From NCBI RefSeq assembly GCF_030247195.1, contig NC_080671.1:208158045-208222044 (forward strand): a stretch of 64,000 bases of DNA, read 5' to 3'. The DNA comes from Topomyia yanbarensis (lineage: Eukaryota; Arthropoda; Insecta; Diptera; Culicidae). A program made the position numbers and the translations under genes. Positions within the stretch are counted from its first letter, which is position 1, and the number at the start of each line of letters is the position of its first letter. The notes beneath the pieces are model-generated. The model worked only from the letters and a program-made list of their open reading frames with translations. It was not told the origin of the DNA and searched no databases. Shown in pieces: positions 9,753 to 22,205 of the stretch.

Positions 9753-11007
9753 ATGACTTCCCCTGACGGCGGTTCATCTCAAAGTGAGATGGACGTCGAA
9801 ACAAAATCGGCTCCCCGGCTCAAGATATATCCGAGCTCGGCCACCGGGCCATTTGTGATCTTCTTTCGGACCAAAGAAAAAAAGTGTTTGAATCTGTTGC
9901 AGATTTCTCGGGTTCTGACGGATCGGTATTCGGCCGTAACAGAAATATCGAAAATTCGCCCTGATAAGCTTCGGGTGGTTGTTAACAGTTCAACTCAGGC
10001 AAACGATATTGCTGGCTATGAGCCCTTTACGAAGGAGTACAGGGTGTATATTCCAGCTAGCAGGGTTGAAGTCAGTGGGGTCGTTTCTGATTTGAGTCTG
10101 AATTGCGAGGACCTGCTAAAATATGGGACTGGCTGTTTCAAAGACCCCATGCTTAAGCCAGCTGAGATACTGGAATGCAAACGTTTGCATTCAGCATCAG
10201 TCGCAGCTGACGGCAAGAAAATATAGGTCAACTCAGACTTTTATCGGGTGACCTTTGCCGGCTCCTCTTTGACAAGGTTCGTCTACCTGTTCGCCTCTTT
10301 GTGCCGCGGGTCATGAACTGTACTAATTGCAAACAATTGGGACACACAGCCTCCCATTGTAGCAATAAAGTCCGTTGTGGGAAATGCGGTGGGAATCATG
10401 CGGATGATTCCTGTGGTAAAGATGTCGAAAAGTGTCTCTACTCCCTTCATGTCCCGCGTACAAACAGCGCGAGGAGAATCTTAAGCGTTCTCTTCAGGTA
10501 CGCTCTAAGCGATCTTTTGCAGAAATGCTTAAGATAGCCACGCCACCTGTCTCTGCGAACATCTATACCAACTTGTCTACTGACGAAGGCGACTGTGATG
10601 AACCCCAGGAGGGAACATCTGCTGTACCTAGAAGCAATAGAAAAAGGAGGAACATTTCTTCTTCCAAGCTTCGTAAAGGCTAGAAGGTGTCTCTTCATGG
10701 CCCCCCTAAAATAACTACTCAAGGAAGTACTGGTGCAAAACCGAACCAAGTCGCTCCCGGCCTCAGTAACCTGAGCTCAGAAAAGGAGTTCCTAGCACTT
10801 CCAGGAACATCAAAAACCCCAAGTGTTCCCATATCTCAGCCAGAGAAAGAAAACAGCGCTGGCCTAATAAATTTCTCTGACATTGTGGACAGGATTCTTA
10901 CAGCTTTAAATATTTCTGACCCCCTTAAAAGCATTTTGATAAGATTTCTCCCCGCAGTAAAAACATTCTTGATGCAGTTCACTACGAAATGGCCCCTCGA
11001 TGGCTAA
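9753..11007 (+). pseudogene. I-clade LINE ORF1 (zinc-knuckle RNA-binding protein), copy A, broken
   Basis: Homologous along its length to the intact ORF1 at 29008-30345. The first 157 codons are open, then TAG at 10224-10226. A deletion after GSSL (about 10275) shifts frame, a second deletion near 10430 removes most of the third zinc knuckle and shifts frame again, and a TAG lies at 10681-10683. Knuckles 1 and 2 remain (CTNCKQLGHTASHC and CGKCGGNHADDSC, about 10316-10413). The last segment, 10687-11007, overlaps the ORF2 start by 8 nt in ATGGCTAA. Non-functional as it stands. Confidence 0.85.
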
Positions 11008-14000
11008 TTCATCGAACGAGGTCACGGATTTAATCACTGTTCTACAGTGGAATTGCAGAAGCATTATCCCGAAAATCGATTCGTTTAAAATCTTACTAAA
11101 TAATTTGAAATGCGATGCATTTGCCCTATGCGAGACATGGCTCACTTCAGAAATAACCCTACACTTCCACGATTTTAATATTATTCGCTTGGATCGAGAA
11201 GACTCTTACGGAGGAGTACTTTTGGGGATCAAAAAGTGCTATTCTTTCAATCGGATCGACCTCCCCTCGACACCAGGCATTGAAGTTGTCGCTTGCCAAA
11301 CCAGAATAAAAGGCAAAGACCTTTGCATTGCTTCCACCTACATTCCCCCTAGAGCCTCAGTTAGCCACCGACGGCTTTGCGATATTGTGGAACTCCTCCC
11401 CGCACCGAGGCTAGTTTTAGGTGACTTCAACTCCCACGGCACGGCATGGGGTTGCCTTCATGACGATAATCGATCTACCCTACTCCATGAGCTTTGCGAC
11501 AACTTCAATATGACCGTTTTGAATACGGGTGAAATGACACGGATTCCTGCCCCTCCAGCGCGTCCGAGCGCCTTGGACCTGTCCCTCTGCTCGACATCGC
11601 TGCGGTTAGATTGCATGTGGAAGGTAGTCTATGATCCCCACGGCAGCGACCATCTGCCAATCGCAATTAATATTGCTAACGGTTCAGGGCCACCGAATAC
11701 AATCAATGTTTTGTATGACCTCACACGAAATATTGATTGAAAGAGCTACGCGTCCGCGATATCGGAAAAAGTAGAACCGACACAAGAGCTTCCTCCGGAG
11801 GAAGAGTACGGGTTCCTGGCTGGCTTGATTCTCGATACCGCGATTCAAGCTCAGACTAAACGCGTACCAGACAGGAACTCACGCGGGCGTCCTCCCAATC
11901 CATGGAGGGACAAAGAGTGCTCAGACGTGTACGCGGAGATGGCCGCTGCGTATAAGACCTTCCGGGACGACGGGCTGCCAGCTAGCTATCGACAGTACGC
12001 GATGGCGGAAACGCGCATGAAGAGTTTGATGAAAGCCAAAAAACGTAGCTACTGGCGCCGGTTCGTCGACGGACTAACGAGAGAAACATCGATGAGCACT
12101 CTTTGGAGTACGGCCCGGCGTTTACGAAACAGAAACAGTACTAACGAGAGCGTGGAATATTCAAACCGTTGGATATTCAATTTTGCCAAGAAGGTTTGTC
12201 CGGATTCCGCCCCGACACAGAAGATCCACCGCGCCGCGTCCCCTCACGATAACGCGAACGAAACACCGTTTTCGATGGTGGAGTTCTCACTTTCTCTCTT
12301 GTCAAGTAACAATAAAGCCCCAGGGCAAGACAGAATCAAATTTAACTTGTTAAAGAATCTGCCAGACTCTGCCAAGAGACGCTTGTTGAATTTATTTAAT
12401 AAGTTTCTTGAGGGTGATATTGTCCCTCATGACTGGAGGCAAGTGAAGGTCATCGCCATTCAGAAACCAGGAAAACCAGCCTCCGACCACAATTCGTATC
12501 GAGCGATTGCGATGCTGTCCTGTATCCGAAAGTTGTTCGAGAAAATGATCTTGTTTCGCCTCGACAATTGGGTTGAAGCAAATGGCTTACTGTCAGATAC
12601 ACAATTTGGTTTCCGCAAAGGCAAAGGCACGAACGACTGTCTTGCGTTGCTCTCAACAGAAATTCAAATGGCTTATGCTAGCAAAGAGCAGATGGCATCA
12701 GTTTTCCTAGATATAAAGGGGGCTTTTGATTCAGATTCTATCACAGTTCTTTCTGAGAAGCTGCACCAGCATGGTCTTTCACCGACTCTAAACAACTTTT
12801 TGCTAAACTTGCTGTCCGAAAAACATATGCATTTTTCGCATGGTGATTTATCGACATCAAGAATTAGCTACATGGGCCTTCCCCAGGGCTCATGTCTAAG
12901 CCCCCTTCTCTATAACTTTTACGTGAATGACATTGACGAATGTCTTGTCAATTCCTGCACGCTAAGGCAGCTTGCAGATGACGGCGTGGTCTCTATTACA
13001 GGACCCAAAGCCGTCGATCTGCAAGGACCATTGCAAGATACCTTGGACAATTTGTCTGCTTGGGCCCTCCAGCTGGGTATCGAGTTCTCCACGGAGAAAA
13101 CTGAGCTAGTATTTTCAAGGAAGCGTGAACCAGCGCAACTACAGCTTCAATTAATGGGTCAAACTATTGCTCAGGTTTCAACTTTCAAATATCTCGGGGT
13201 CTAGTTCGACTCTAAAGGAACCTGGGGATGTCACATTAGGTATCTGAAACAGAAGTGCCAACAAAGGATCAACTTTCTCCGTACAAAAACCGGAACATGG
13301 TGGAGTGCCCACCCAGGAGACCTGATCAGGCTGTACCAAACAACAATATTGTCGGTGATGGAGTACGGGAGTTTCTGTTTCCGCTCCGCTGCGAACATAC
13401 ATTTCATAAAACTATAGCGAATCCAATATTGTTGTTTGCGTATTGCTTTGGGTTGCATGCACTCGACACATACGATGAGTTTAGAAGTGCTGGCGGGCGT
13501 TCTTCCGCTGAAAAATCGATTTTGGGACCTGTCATATGGATTGCTCATCCGATGCGATATCTTGAACCCGTTAGTAATTGCGAATTTCGAAAGGCTTGTT
13601 GAGCTCAATTCTCAAACCCGATTTATGTCCTTGTACTTTGATTACATGGCACAAAATATCAATCCTTCTTTATACTATCCCAACCGTGTCAATCTCCTTC
13701 ATGCTTCTGATTCAACTGTATTCTTCGACACATCCATTAAAGATCAGATTCGTGGAATTCCGGATCACATACGTCCGCAAGTGATCCCAAGCATCTTTCA
13801 TAGTAAATTCCGAGAAGCCGACTGCAACTAGATGTTTTACACCAACGGGTCAAGCCTCGACGGCTCCACTGGCTTCGGTATATTCAATCAAAACCTCACC
13901 GCCTCATTCAAACTCAATGATCCTGCTTCAGTTTACGTCGCAGAACTTGCTGCTATTCAGTATACCCTTGGGATCATTGATACTTTGCCCACCGATCATT

Positions 14001-14436
14001 ACTTTATTGTCTCGGATAGCCTCAGCTCAATCGAGGCACTCCGTTCAATGAAACCTAGAAAGCACATTCCATATTTTCTGGGGAAAATCTGGGAGCGCCT
14101 GCGTGCTTTGTCTGTAAGATCGTACAAGATTACCTTAGTTTGGGTTCCCTCGCATTGCTCCATTCCAGGTAATGAAGAAGCGGACTCTTTAGCTAAGGTG
14201 AGCGCTTTACAAGGTGACATATATGAAAGACCAATTAGCTTCAGCGAATTTTTTAGTATCACTCATCAGAGAACCCTCGAAAGTTGGCAAACTGCATAGA
14301 GCAATGGTGAACTGGGAAGGTGGCTACATTCGATAATCTCTAAGGTATCGACGAAACCTTGGTTCAGGGGGTTGGATGTGGGTCGGGATTTCATTCGCGT
14401 GATGTCTCGGCTCATGTCCAATCACTACACGCTGGA
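11000..14436 (+). pseudogene. I-clade LINE ORF2 (endonuclease-RT-RNase H), copy A, five in-frame stops
   Basis: A single uninterrupted register from ATG 11000 that aligns with intact ORF2 of copy C without any frame change, but with five nonsense codons: TGA 11738-11740 and TAG at 13202-13204, 13415-13417, 13829-13831 and 14297-14299. By comparison with copy C these replace Trp, Trp, Glu, Lys and Trp. Endonuclease motifs (CETW, GDFNSHG, GSDHLP), RT motifs (KPGKP, QFGFRKGKGT, LDIKGAFD, LPQGSCLSP, LADD) and RNase H segments are recognisable. The first RNase H Asp is Asn (YTNGS instead of YTDGS). The frame is cut off at 14436 before the C-terminal Cys/His region. Confidence 0.88.
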
Positions 14437-14711
14437 TCGCTGGTCATCGGTCCGTACACTCTATAGCGACAAATAGTGTTAATCCGCGTTCAAGGTTATT
14501 CGCACACTCTACGCCTAGTTGAGGTTTCAGTATTTTTTCCCTTCTTTTGTGTTTCTGTTTCTGAGTACCGTTAGCCGGCCAGTGCCAAGTGAAGCAGTGT
14601 TCTTCTAGTAAGCCGTCTGGATACCGTTACCTACACAAGCTAAGTATTAGTTTACATTTCCCCTTCTTGGTTGTCTTAATAACGTGCACTGGGCAATAGG
14701 CCCGTGCAAAA

Positions 14712-15966
14712 ATGACTTCCCCTGACGGCGGTTCATCTCAAAGTGAGATGGACGTCGAAACAAAATCGGCTCCCCGGCTCAAGATATATCCGAGCTCGGC
14801 CACCGGGCCATTTGTGATCTTCTTTCGGACCAAAGAAAAAAAGTGTTTGAATCTGTTGCAGATTTCTCGGGTTCTGACGGATCGGTATTCGGCCGTAACA
14901 GAAATATCGAAAATTCGCCCTGATAAGCTTCGGGTGGTTGTTAACAGTTCAACTCAGGCAAACGATATTGCTGGCTATGAGCCCTTTACGAAGGAGTACA
15001 GGGTGTATATTCCAGCTAGCAGGGTTGAAGTCAGTGGGGTCGTTTCTGATTTGAGTCTGAATTGCGAGGACCTGCTAAAATATGGGACTGGCTGTTTCAA
15101 AGACCCCATGCTTAAGCCAGCTGAGATACTGGAATGCAAACGTTTGCATTCAGCATCAGTCGCAGCTGACGGCAAGAAAATATAGGTCAACTCAGACTTT
15201 TATCGGGTGACCTTTGCCGGCTCCTCTTTGACAAGGTTCGTCTACCTGTTCGCCTCTTTGTGCCGCGGGTCATGAACTGTACTAATTGCAAACAATTGGG
15301 ACACACAGCCTCCCATTGTAGCAATAAAGTCCGTTGTGGGAAATGCGGTGGGAATCATGCGGATGATTCCTGTGGTAAAGATGTCGAAAAGTGTCTCTAC
15401 TCCCTTCATGTCCCGCGTACAAACAGCGCGAGGAGAATCTTAAGCGTTCTCTTCAGGTACGCTCTAAGCGATCTTTTGCAGAAATGCTTAAGATAGCCAC
15501 GCCACCTGTCTCTGCGAACATCTATACCAACTTGTCTACTGACGAAGGCGACTGTGATGAACCCCAGGAGGGAACATCTGCTGTACCTAGAAGCAATAGA
15601 AAAAGGAGGAACATTTCTTCTTCCAAGCTTCGTAAAGGCTAGAAGGTGTCTCTTCATGGCCCCCCTAAAATAACTACTCAAGGAAGTACTGGTGCAAAAC
15701 CGAACCAAGTCGCTCCCGGCCTCAGTAACCTGAGCTCAGAAAAGGAGTTCCTAGCACTTCCAGGAACATCAAAAACCCCAAGTGTTCCCATATCTCAGTC
15801 AGAGAAAGAAAACAGCGCTGGCCTAATAAATTTCTCTGACATTGTGGACAGGATTCTTACAGCTTTAAATATTTCTGACCCCCTTAAAAGCATTTTGATA
15901 AGATTTCTCCCCGCAGTAAAAACATTCTTGATGCAGTTCACTACGAAATGGCCCCTCGATGGCTAA
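14712..15966 (+). pseudogene. I-clade LINE ORF1, copy B, broken
   Basis: Same lesions as copy A at +4959 bp: TAG at 15183-15185, frame shifts near 15234 and 15390, TAG at 15640-15642. One residue differs in the last segment (SEKENS against PEKENS in copy A). The 8-nt ATGGCTAA overlap with ORF2 is at 15959-15966. Confidence 0.85.
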
Positions 15967-18900
15967 TTCATCGAACGAGGTCACGGATTTAATCACTGTT
16001 CTACAGTGGAATTGCAGAAGCATTATCCCGAAAATCGATTCGTTTAAAATCTTACTAAATAATTTGAAATGCGATGCATTTGCCCTATGCGAGACATGGC
16101 TCACTTCAGAAATAACCCTACACTTCCACGATTTTAATATTATTCGCTTGGATCGAGAAGACTCTTACGGAGGAGTACTTTTGGGGATCAAAAAGTGCTA
16201 TTCTTTCAATCGGATCGACCTCCCCTCGACACCAGGCATTGAAGTTGTCGCTTGCCAAACCAGAATAAAAGGCAAAGACCTTTGCATTGCTTCCACCTAC
16301 ATTCCCCCTAGAGCCTCAGTTAGCCACCGACGGCTTTGCGATATTGTGGAACTCCTCCCCGCACCGAGGCTAGTTTTAGGTGACTTCAACTCCCACGGCA
16401 CGGCATGGGGTTGCCTTCATGACGATAATCGATCTACCCTACTCCATGAGCTTTGCGACAACTTCAATATGACCGTTTTGAATACGGGTGAAATGACACG
16501 GATTCCTGCCCCTCCAGCGCGTCCGAGCGCCTTGGACCTGTCCCTCTGCTCGACATCGCTGCGGTTAGATTGCATGTGGAAGGTAGTCTATGATCCCCAC
16601 GGCAGCGACCATCTGCCAATCGCAATTAATATTGCTAACGGTTCAGGGCCACCGAATACAATCAATGTTTTGTATGACCTCACACGAAATATTGATTGAA
16701 AGAGCTACGCGTCCGCGATATCGGAAAAAGTAGAACCGACACAAGAGCTTCCTCCGGAGGAAGAGTACGGGTTCCTGGCTGGCTTGATTCTCGATACCGC
16801 GATTCAAGCTCAGACTAAACGCGTACCAGACAGGAACTCACGCGGGCGTCCTCCCAATCCATGGAGGGACAAAGAGTGCTCAGACGTGTACGCGGAGATG
16901 GCCGCTGCGTATAAGACCTTCCGGGACGACGGGCTGCCAGCTAGCTATCGACAGTACGCGATGGCGGAAACGCGCATGAAGAGTTTGATGAAAGCCAAAA
17001 AACGTAGCTACTGGCGCCGGTTCGTCGACGGACTAACGAGAGAAGCATCGATGAGCACTCTTTGGAGTACGGCCCGGCGTTTACGAAACAGAAACAGTAC
17101 TAACGAGAGCGTGGAATATTCAAACCGTTGGATATTCAATTTTGCCAAGAAGGTTTGTCCGGATTCCGCCCCGACACAGAAGATCCACCGCGCCGCGTCC
17201 CCTCACGATAACGCGAACGAAACACCGTTTTCGATGGTGGAGTTCTCACTTTCTCTCTTGTCAAGTAACAATAAAGCCCCAGGGCAAGACAGAATCAAAT
17301 TTAACTTGTTAAAGAATCTGCCAGACTCTGCCAAGAGACGCTTGTTGAATTTATTTAATAAGTTTCTTGAGGGTGATATTGTCCCTCATGACTGGAGGCA
17401 AGTGAAGGTCATCGCCATTCAGAAACCAGGAAAACCAGCCTCCGACCACAATTCGTATCGAGCGATTGCGATGCTGTCCTGTATCCGAAAGTTGTTCGAG
17501 AAAATGATCTTGTTTCGCCTCGACAATTGGGTTGAAGCAAATGGCTTACTGTCAGATACACAATTTGGTTTCCGCAAAGGCAAAGGCACGAACGACTGTC
17601 TTGCGTTGCTCTCAACAGAAATTCAAATGGCTTATGCTAGCAAAGAGCAGATGGCATCAGTTTTCCTAGATATAAAGGGGGCTTTTGATTCAGATTCTAT
17701 CACAGTTCTTTCTGAGAAGCTGCACCAGCATGGTCTTTCACCGACTCTAAACAACTTTTTGCTAAACTTGCTGTCCGAAAAACATATGCATTTTTCGCAT
17801 GGTGATTTATCGACATCAAGAATTAGCTACATGGGCCTTCCCCAGGGCTCATGTCTAAGCCCCCTTCTCTATAACTTTTACGTGAATGACATTGACGAAT
17901 GTCTTGTCAATTCCTGCACGCTAAGGCAGCTTGCAGATGACGGCGTGGTCTCTATTACAGGACCCAAAGCCGTCGATCTGCAAGGACCATTGCAAGATAC
18001 TTTGGACAATTTGTCTGCTTGGGCCCTCCAGCTGGGTATCGAGTTCTCCACGGAGAAAACTGAGCTAGTATTTTCAAGGAAGCGTGAACCAGCGCAACTA
18101 CAGCTTCAATTAATGGGTCAAACTATTGCTCAGGTTTCAACTTTCAAATATCTCGGGGTCTAGTTCGACTCTAAAGGAACCTGGGGATGTCACATTAGGT
18201 ATCTGAAACAGAAGTGCCAACAAAGGATCAACTTTCTCCGTACAAAAACCGGAACATGGTGGAGTGCCCACCCAGGAGACCTGATCAGGCTGTACCAAAC
18301 AACAATATTGTCGGTGATGGAGTACGGGAGTTTCTGTTTCCGCTCCGCTGCGAACATACATTTCATAAAACTATAGCGAATCCAATATTGTTGTTTGCGT
18401 ATTGCTTTGGGTTGCATGCACTCGACACATACGATGAGTTTAGAAGTGCTGGCGGGCGTTCTTCCGCTGAAAAATCGATTTTGGGACCTGTCATATGGAT
18501 TGCTCATCCGATGCGATATCTTGAACCCGTTAGTAATTGCGAATTTCGAAAGGCTTGTTGAGCTCAATTCTCAAACCCGATTTATGTCCTTGTACTTTGA
18601 TTACATGGCACAAAATATCAATCCTTCTTTATACTATCCCAACCGTGTCAATCTCCTTCATGCTTCTGATTCAACTGTATTCTTCGACACATCCATTAAA
18701 GATCAGATTCGTGGAATTCCGGATCACATACGTCCGCAAGTGATCCCAAGCATCTTTCATAGTAAATTCCGAGAAGCCGACTGCAACTAGATGTTTTACA
18801 CCAACGGGTCAAGCCTCGACGGCTCCACTGGCTTCGGTATATTCAATCAAAACCTCACCGCCTCATTCAAACTCAATGATCCTGCTTCAGTTTACGTCGC

Positions 18901-19642
18901 AGAACTTGCTGCTATTCAGTATACCCTTGGGATCATTGATACTTTGCCCACCGATCATTACTTTATTGTCTCGGATAGCCTCAGCTCAATCGAGGCACTC
19001 CGTTCAATGAAACCTAGAAAGCACATTCCATATTTTCTGGGGAAAATCTGGGAGCGCCTGCGTGCTTTGTCTGTAAGATCGTACAAGATTACCTTAGTTT
19101 GGGTTCCCTCGCATTGCTCCATTCCAGGTAATGAAGAAGCGGACTCTTTAGCTAAGGTGAGCGCTTTACAAGGTGACATATATGAAAGACCAATTAGCTT
19201 CAGCGAATTTTTTAGTATCACTCATCAGAGAACCCTCGAAAGTTGGCAAACTGCATAGAGCAATGGTGAACTGGGAAGGTGGCTACATTCGATAATCTCT
19301 AAGGTATCGACGAAACCTTGGTTCAGGGGGTTGGATGTGGGTCGGGATTTCATTCGCGTGATGTCTCGGCTCATGTCCAATCACTACACGCTGGACGCAC
19401 ATCTCCGGCGTATTGGGCTCGTGGATAGCGGTACCTGCGCTTTTGGCAACGGCTATCACGAGATCGAACATGTTGTCTGGGCATGCGCCGAGTACTGTTC
19501 TTCCAGATCTCAACTATTCGATTCCCTTCGGGCCCGAGGAAGATCACCCAATGTCCCGGTTCGAGATGCATTAACAAGCCGCGATATTCTCTACATGTCC
19601 CTTATATACACGTTCCTCAAAGCCATCAATATCCAAATTTAA
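15959..19642 (+). pseudogene. I-clade LINE ORF2 (endonuclease-RT-RNase H), copy B, five in-frame stops
   Basis: One continuous register of 1228 codons including the final TAA, with TGA 16697-16699 and TAG at 18161-18163, 18374-18376, 18788-18790 and 19256-19258. Domain order is endonuclease, reverse transcriptase, RNase H, then a Cys/His C-terminal region (CAFGNGYHEIEHVVWAC around 19438-19488) that copy A lacks. It differs from copy A by Thr to Ala in TREASMSTL. The RNase H first Asp is also Asn here. Length without stops matches the intact homologue (1228 residues from its conserved Met). Confidence 0.88.
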
Positions 19643-20472
19643 ATGCCCCTATCTTTTCTCTTATCATTCCCAGAAGTGCCCTCTTCCGCCTACCGTACCC
19701 CAACGATAGTCTGATACGACTCCAAGACGAGACAAAACATCTGTCGAATGAACCAACAATACGAGACGTACAGTACAACATCACACGCGCAACGCGGTGT
19801 GTTTCCGATCCGTATCCGAGCCGTACTATGAAATCGTCTGGAGGAACCCCTGCCGGCTCGAGGAAAACCGCCCGGCGTCCCAATACTTGATGCATCCGTT
19901 CGAATCTGTTATCCTGGCCGTCCCCCCCCCGTTCGGCCTTGTCCACCCTCTCTCCCATGTCTCTGATACACAGATGTATGACTTCACCCCCTTCTACCCT
20001 TGAATATCTTCCCAAAACTTATGTGCCCCCTATCTTCTAGTTTTAGTTGATCAATATTTAATCTTGTTAAGAAATGCCCAACAGTACCACTACTTTAAAA
20101 TAGCCCTAATTAATTCCCCCTAATCTTGAACCACTCTCTTTAGTTATTTCTAGTTAATAAGCTTGTAAAATGTTCCGCTTAGTTAATAATTAATTTCTCC
20201 TACAATCTCCCTTCTAAAAATCATAAAGTGAATTACTATACAAAGAACACACAAAATGACTCGTCCCCCTAATCTTACGAATATTATATTATCCCCTCTT
20301 TTATATGTATAAGTTAGCTGTAAAGTTTTTTTTAGTTTCATTATATAAAGCAAAATAATATTGAAATGTGTAACCACCTAGTTTTAAGCAATTAAAAATG
20401 TAAAACAATGAAAAAATGGCACCTTTAAGCTAACGCATACGTGCCTTATCAAATAAACAAATTGAAAAAAAC
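19643..20472 (+). other. 3' UTR of LINE copy B
   Basis: 830 bases without a coding frame. Contains a poly-C run near 19921-19930, which has a longer counterpart in copy C, and repeated CTAGTT / TAGTTAAT segments in the distal half. The last ~110 bases are the best conserved part against copy C. Confidence 0.7.
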
Positions 20473-20793
20473 CCGGATAGAATTTTACAATAGCATTTAC
20501 CCTACAAATAATCATAAAACAAATATTATAGTTATTACTGTTCAACATTGTTCGATGCCAAGCTCTCACAGTAGATTTACAATAAAATTTCATGTAACAA
20601 TAAATTTCACTGTTCGGCAAAAAACTGATACAGTGCATTCACATTAAATTTTACTGTTTTCGAGAAAAAAATGTATGGAGAAAAATTGATTGTGTTAATG
20701 TTAAGATACATAACCACACCCCTTTTCACTGTAAAAGTCTATTTTACATTGAAATTTACTGTTAAAACGTTAAAGTTTATTGTTTTTGTATTG
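20473..20793. other. AT-rich DNA with recurrent TTTACTGT motifs
   Basis: No coding sequence. TTACTGT / ACAGTAAAT-type words recur on both strands here and again just right of the MITE (21110-21150), suggesting the MITE interrupted an older repeat. Confidence 0.4.
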
Positions 20794-21097
20794 GGGATCA
20801 TCCATAAATGACGTAGCATTATATGGGGGAGGGGGGAGTTTTGTATTTTGTGATGATGTGTGACGACAGGGGGGTAGGGGGTCATGTCATGCTACGTAGC
20901 TTTTTTGAAGGGGAATAACTAACATAGTTTTTATTTTTTTTTTGAATTTTAAGGGGACAAGGGGAGGGGGGAGAATTACCGTCAAGCTACGTAATTACCA
21001 GGGGGGGGTATTTTGAGGTTTGTGACGAAATGCTACGATGGGGGAGGGGGGGTGTTGAAAATCGCTCAAAAATGCTACGTCATTTATGGATCGTCCC
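20794..21097. mobile_element. MITE with ~27-bp terminal inverted repeats
   Basis: The ends read GGGATCATCCATAAATGACG and, on the other strand, GGGACGATCCATAAATGACG, continuing as TAGCATT. Flanked on both sides by TTG (20791-20793 and 21098-21100), a possible 3-bp duplication. The 304-bp body has G-rich runs on the plus strand and no reading frame. Non-autonomous; superfamily not assigned. Confidence 0.75.
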
Positions 21098-21173
21098 TTG
21101 TAGCATAACACTAAAACTTACTGTAAATTATTGTAAAATTACTGTAGGGGAGACTGAGGAGACTTGATGCCCT

Positions 21174-22040
21174 TTTTGCCTTTCTCGTATAAAGAAAGGT
21201 TATGCAATCACTGTAAAAATCGACTTTTTAACCGAGGCTCGGAGGGCCGAGTGTCATACACCATTCGATTCAGTTCGTCGAGGTCGGCAAATGTCTGTGT
21301 GTATATGTGTGTGTCATTTAAACTCACACAATTTTCTCAGAGATGGCTGAACCGATTTTCGCAAACTTAGTTACATCTGAAAGGTATAACGCTCCCATAA
21401 GCTGCTATTGAATTTGTTGATCCGACTTCCGGTTCCGGAGTTACGGGTTGAAGAGTGCGGTCACACAGCCAATTCCCATATAAACTGGTACCACCATGAT
21501 GTTCAAATGATGTAAAACATATCAAAATTGATTTAACATTACTCCAGTTTGCGGGTCTGGATCACCAATGATCAATCAAGGCAGCTTTGACCACATTGGC
21601 CACCTATGACGCCCCCGGGGAATCCGCCAAGTTCCTAAGCTAATATCACACCCATTCCCCAACGAATTCTCTACCGATTTTTACAAACTTGATTTCAAAT
21701 GAAAGATACAGTAATACCATTGACTGCTGCTGAATTTCATTCGGTTCTGACTCTTGCTTCCGGAGTTACAGGGGTGTTAGTAAGCATACACTGGAATTTC
21801 CCATATAAATCAGTACAATCGTAATACCTCAGAGGCTATAAACTATTGAAATGGTCACCAAATTACTTTTAATCGCAGATCTAGATCACTGATTGTCAAT
21901 CAAACATTCTTTGAATATATTGTTCACTATCGACGATTCCGGAAGTCCGGAATTCCGAGCATATTCCACAATTAAAGTCACATCGGTTCTTCGGTGATGA
22001 CTGAACCGATTTTCTCAAACCAAGTCTCAAATGGAAGGCA
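21174..22040. repeat. Interspersed repeat, copy 2 (left portion)
   Basis: Same family as 4850-6425, with the intact left end (GCCTTTCTCGTATAAAGAAAGG, CGGAGGGCCGAGTGTCAT, then a TGTGTG tract). It matches 4860-5600 closely and breaks off at about 22040. Confidence 0.75.
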
Positions 22041-22205
22041 GAATAAGAAATAAGATGAAGGATTTCTGACGCATCCTCCACTCCCACTCTACTAACCCGC
22101 CATTCCCTCCTCTTTCAAACCCATTCCACCAACATTTCAAAATATAATCACATGAAGATAACATTGAACTCATGCTGATTAAGCTAATTAAATATTATTC
22201 TTTTG

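Larger units (their letters stand above)
9484..14436 (+). mobile_element. I-clade LINE copy A, degenerate, 3' end missing
   Basis: First half of a head-to-tail dimer. Its sequence from GTCATCGGTCC matches copy B at a constant offset of 4959 bp, with at least three substitutions noticed (10838, 12085 and 13041 region), all transitions. It stops matching after 14436 within the ORF2 C-terminal region; a 6-bp filler (14437-14442) then leads straight into copy B. 9484-9752 is 5' UTR-like. The missing C-terminus and 3' UTR are not found after copy B, so copy B is not a simple insertion into copy A. Confidence 0.85.
14443..20472 (+). mobile_element. I-clade LINE copy B, degenerate but with 3' end
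   Basis: Second half of the tandem dimer. It repeats copy A including every disabling mutation, then continues through the ORF2 C-terminus (TAA 19640-19642) and a long 3' UTR. The 3' end (GCTAACGCATACGTGCC then CAAATAAACAAATTG and a short A-run at about 20472) is homologous to the 3' end of copy C. Because copies A and B share the same stops and deletions, they arose by duplicating an already dead element, or from one defective source. Confidence 0.85.

Noticed and set aside
10224..14299. TAG recoding or readthrough in LINE ORFs
   Set aside because: ORF1 also has frameshifting deletions and the RNase H Asp is lost, so simple decay explains the stops; kept only as a low-interest observation.
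14443..19642. Copy B as an independent insertion into copy A
   Set aside because: The displaced 3' part of copy A is not found after copy B, and both share the same lesions.
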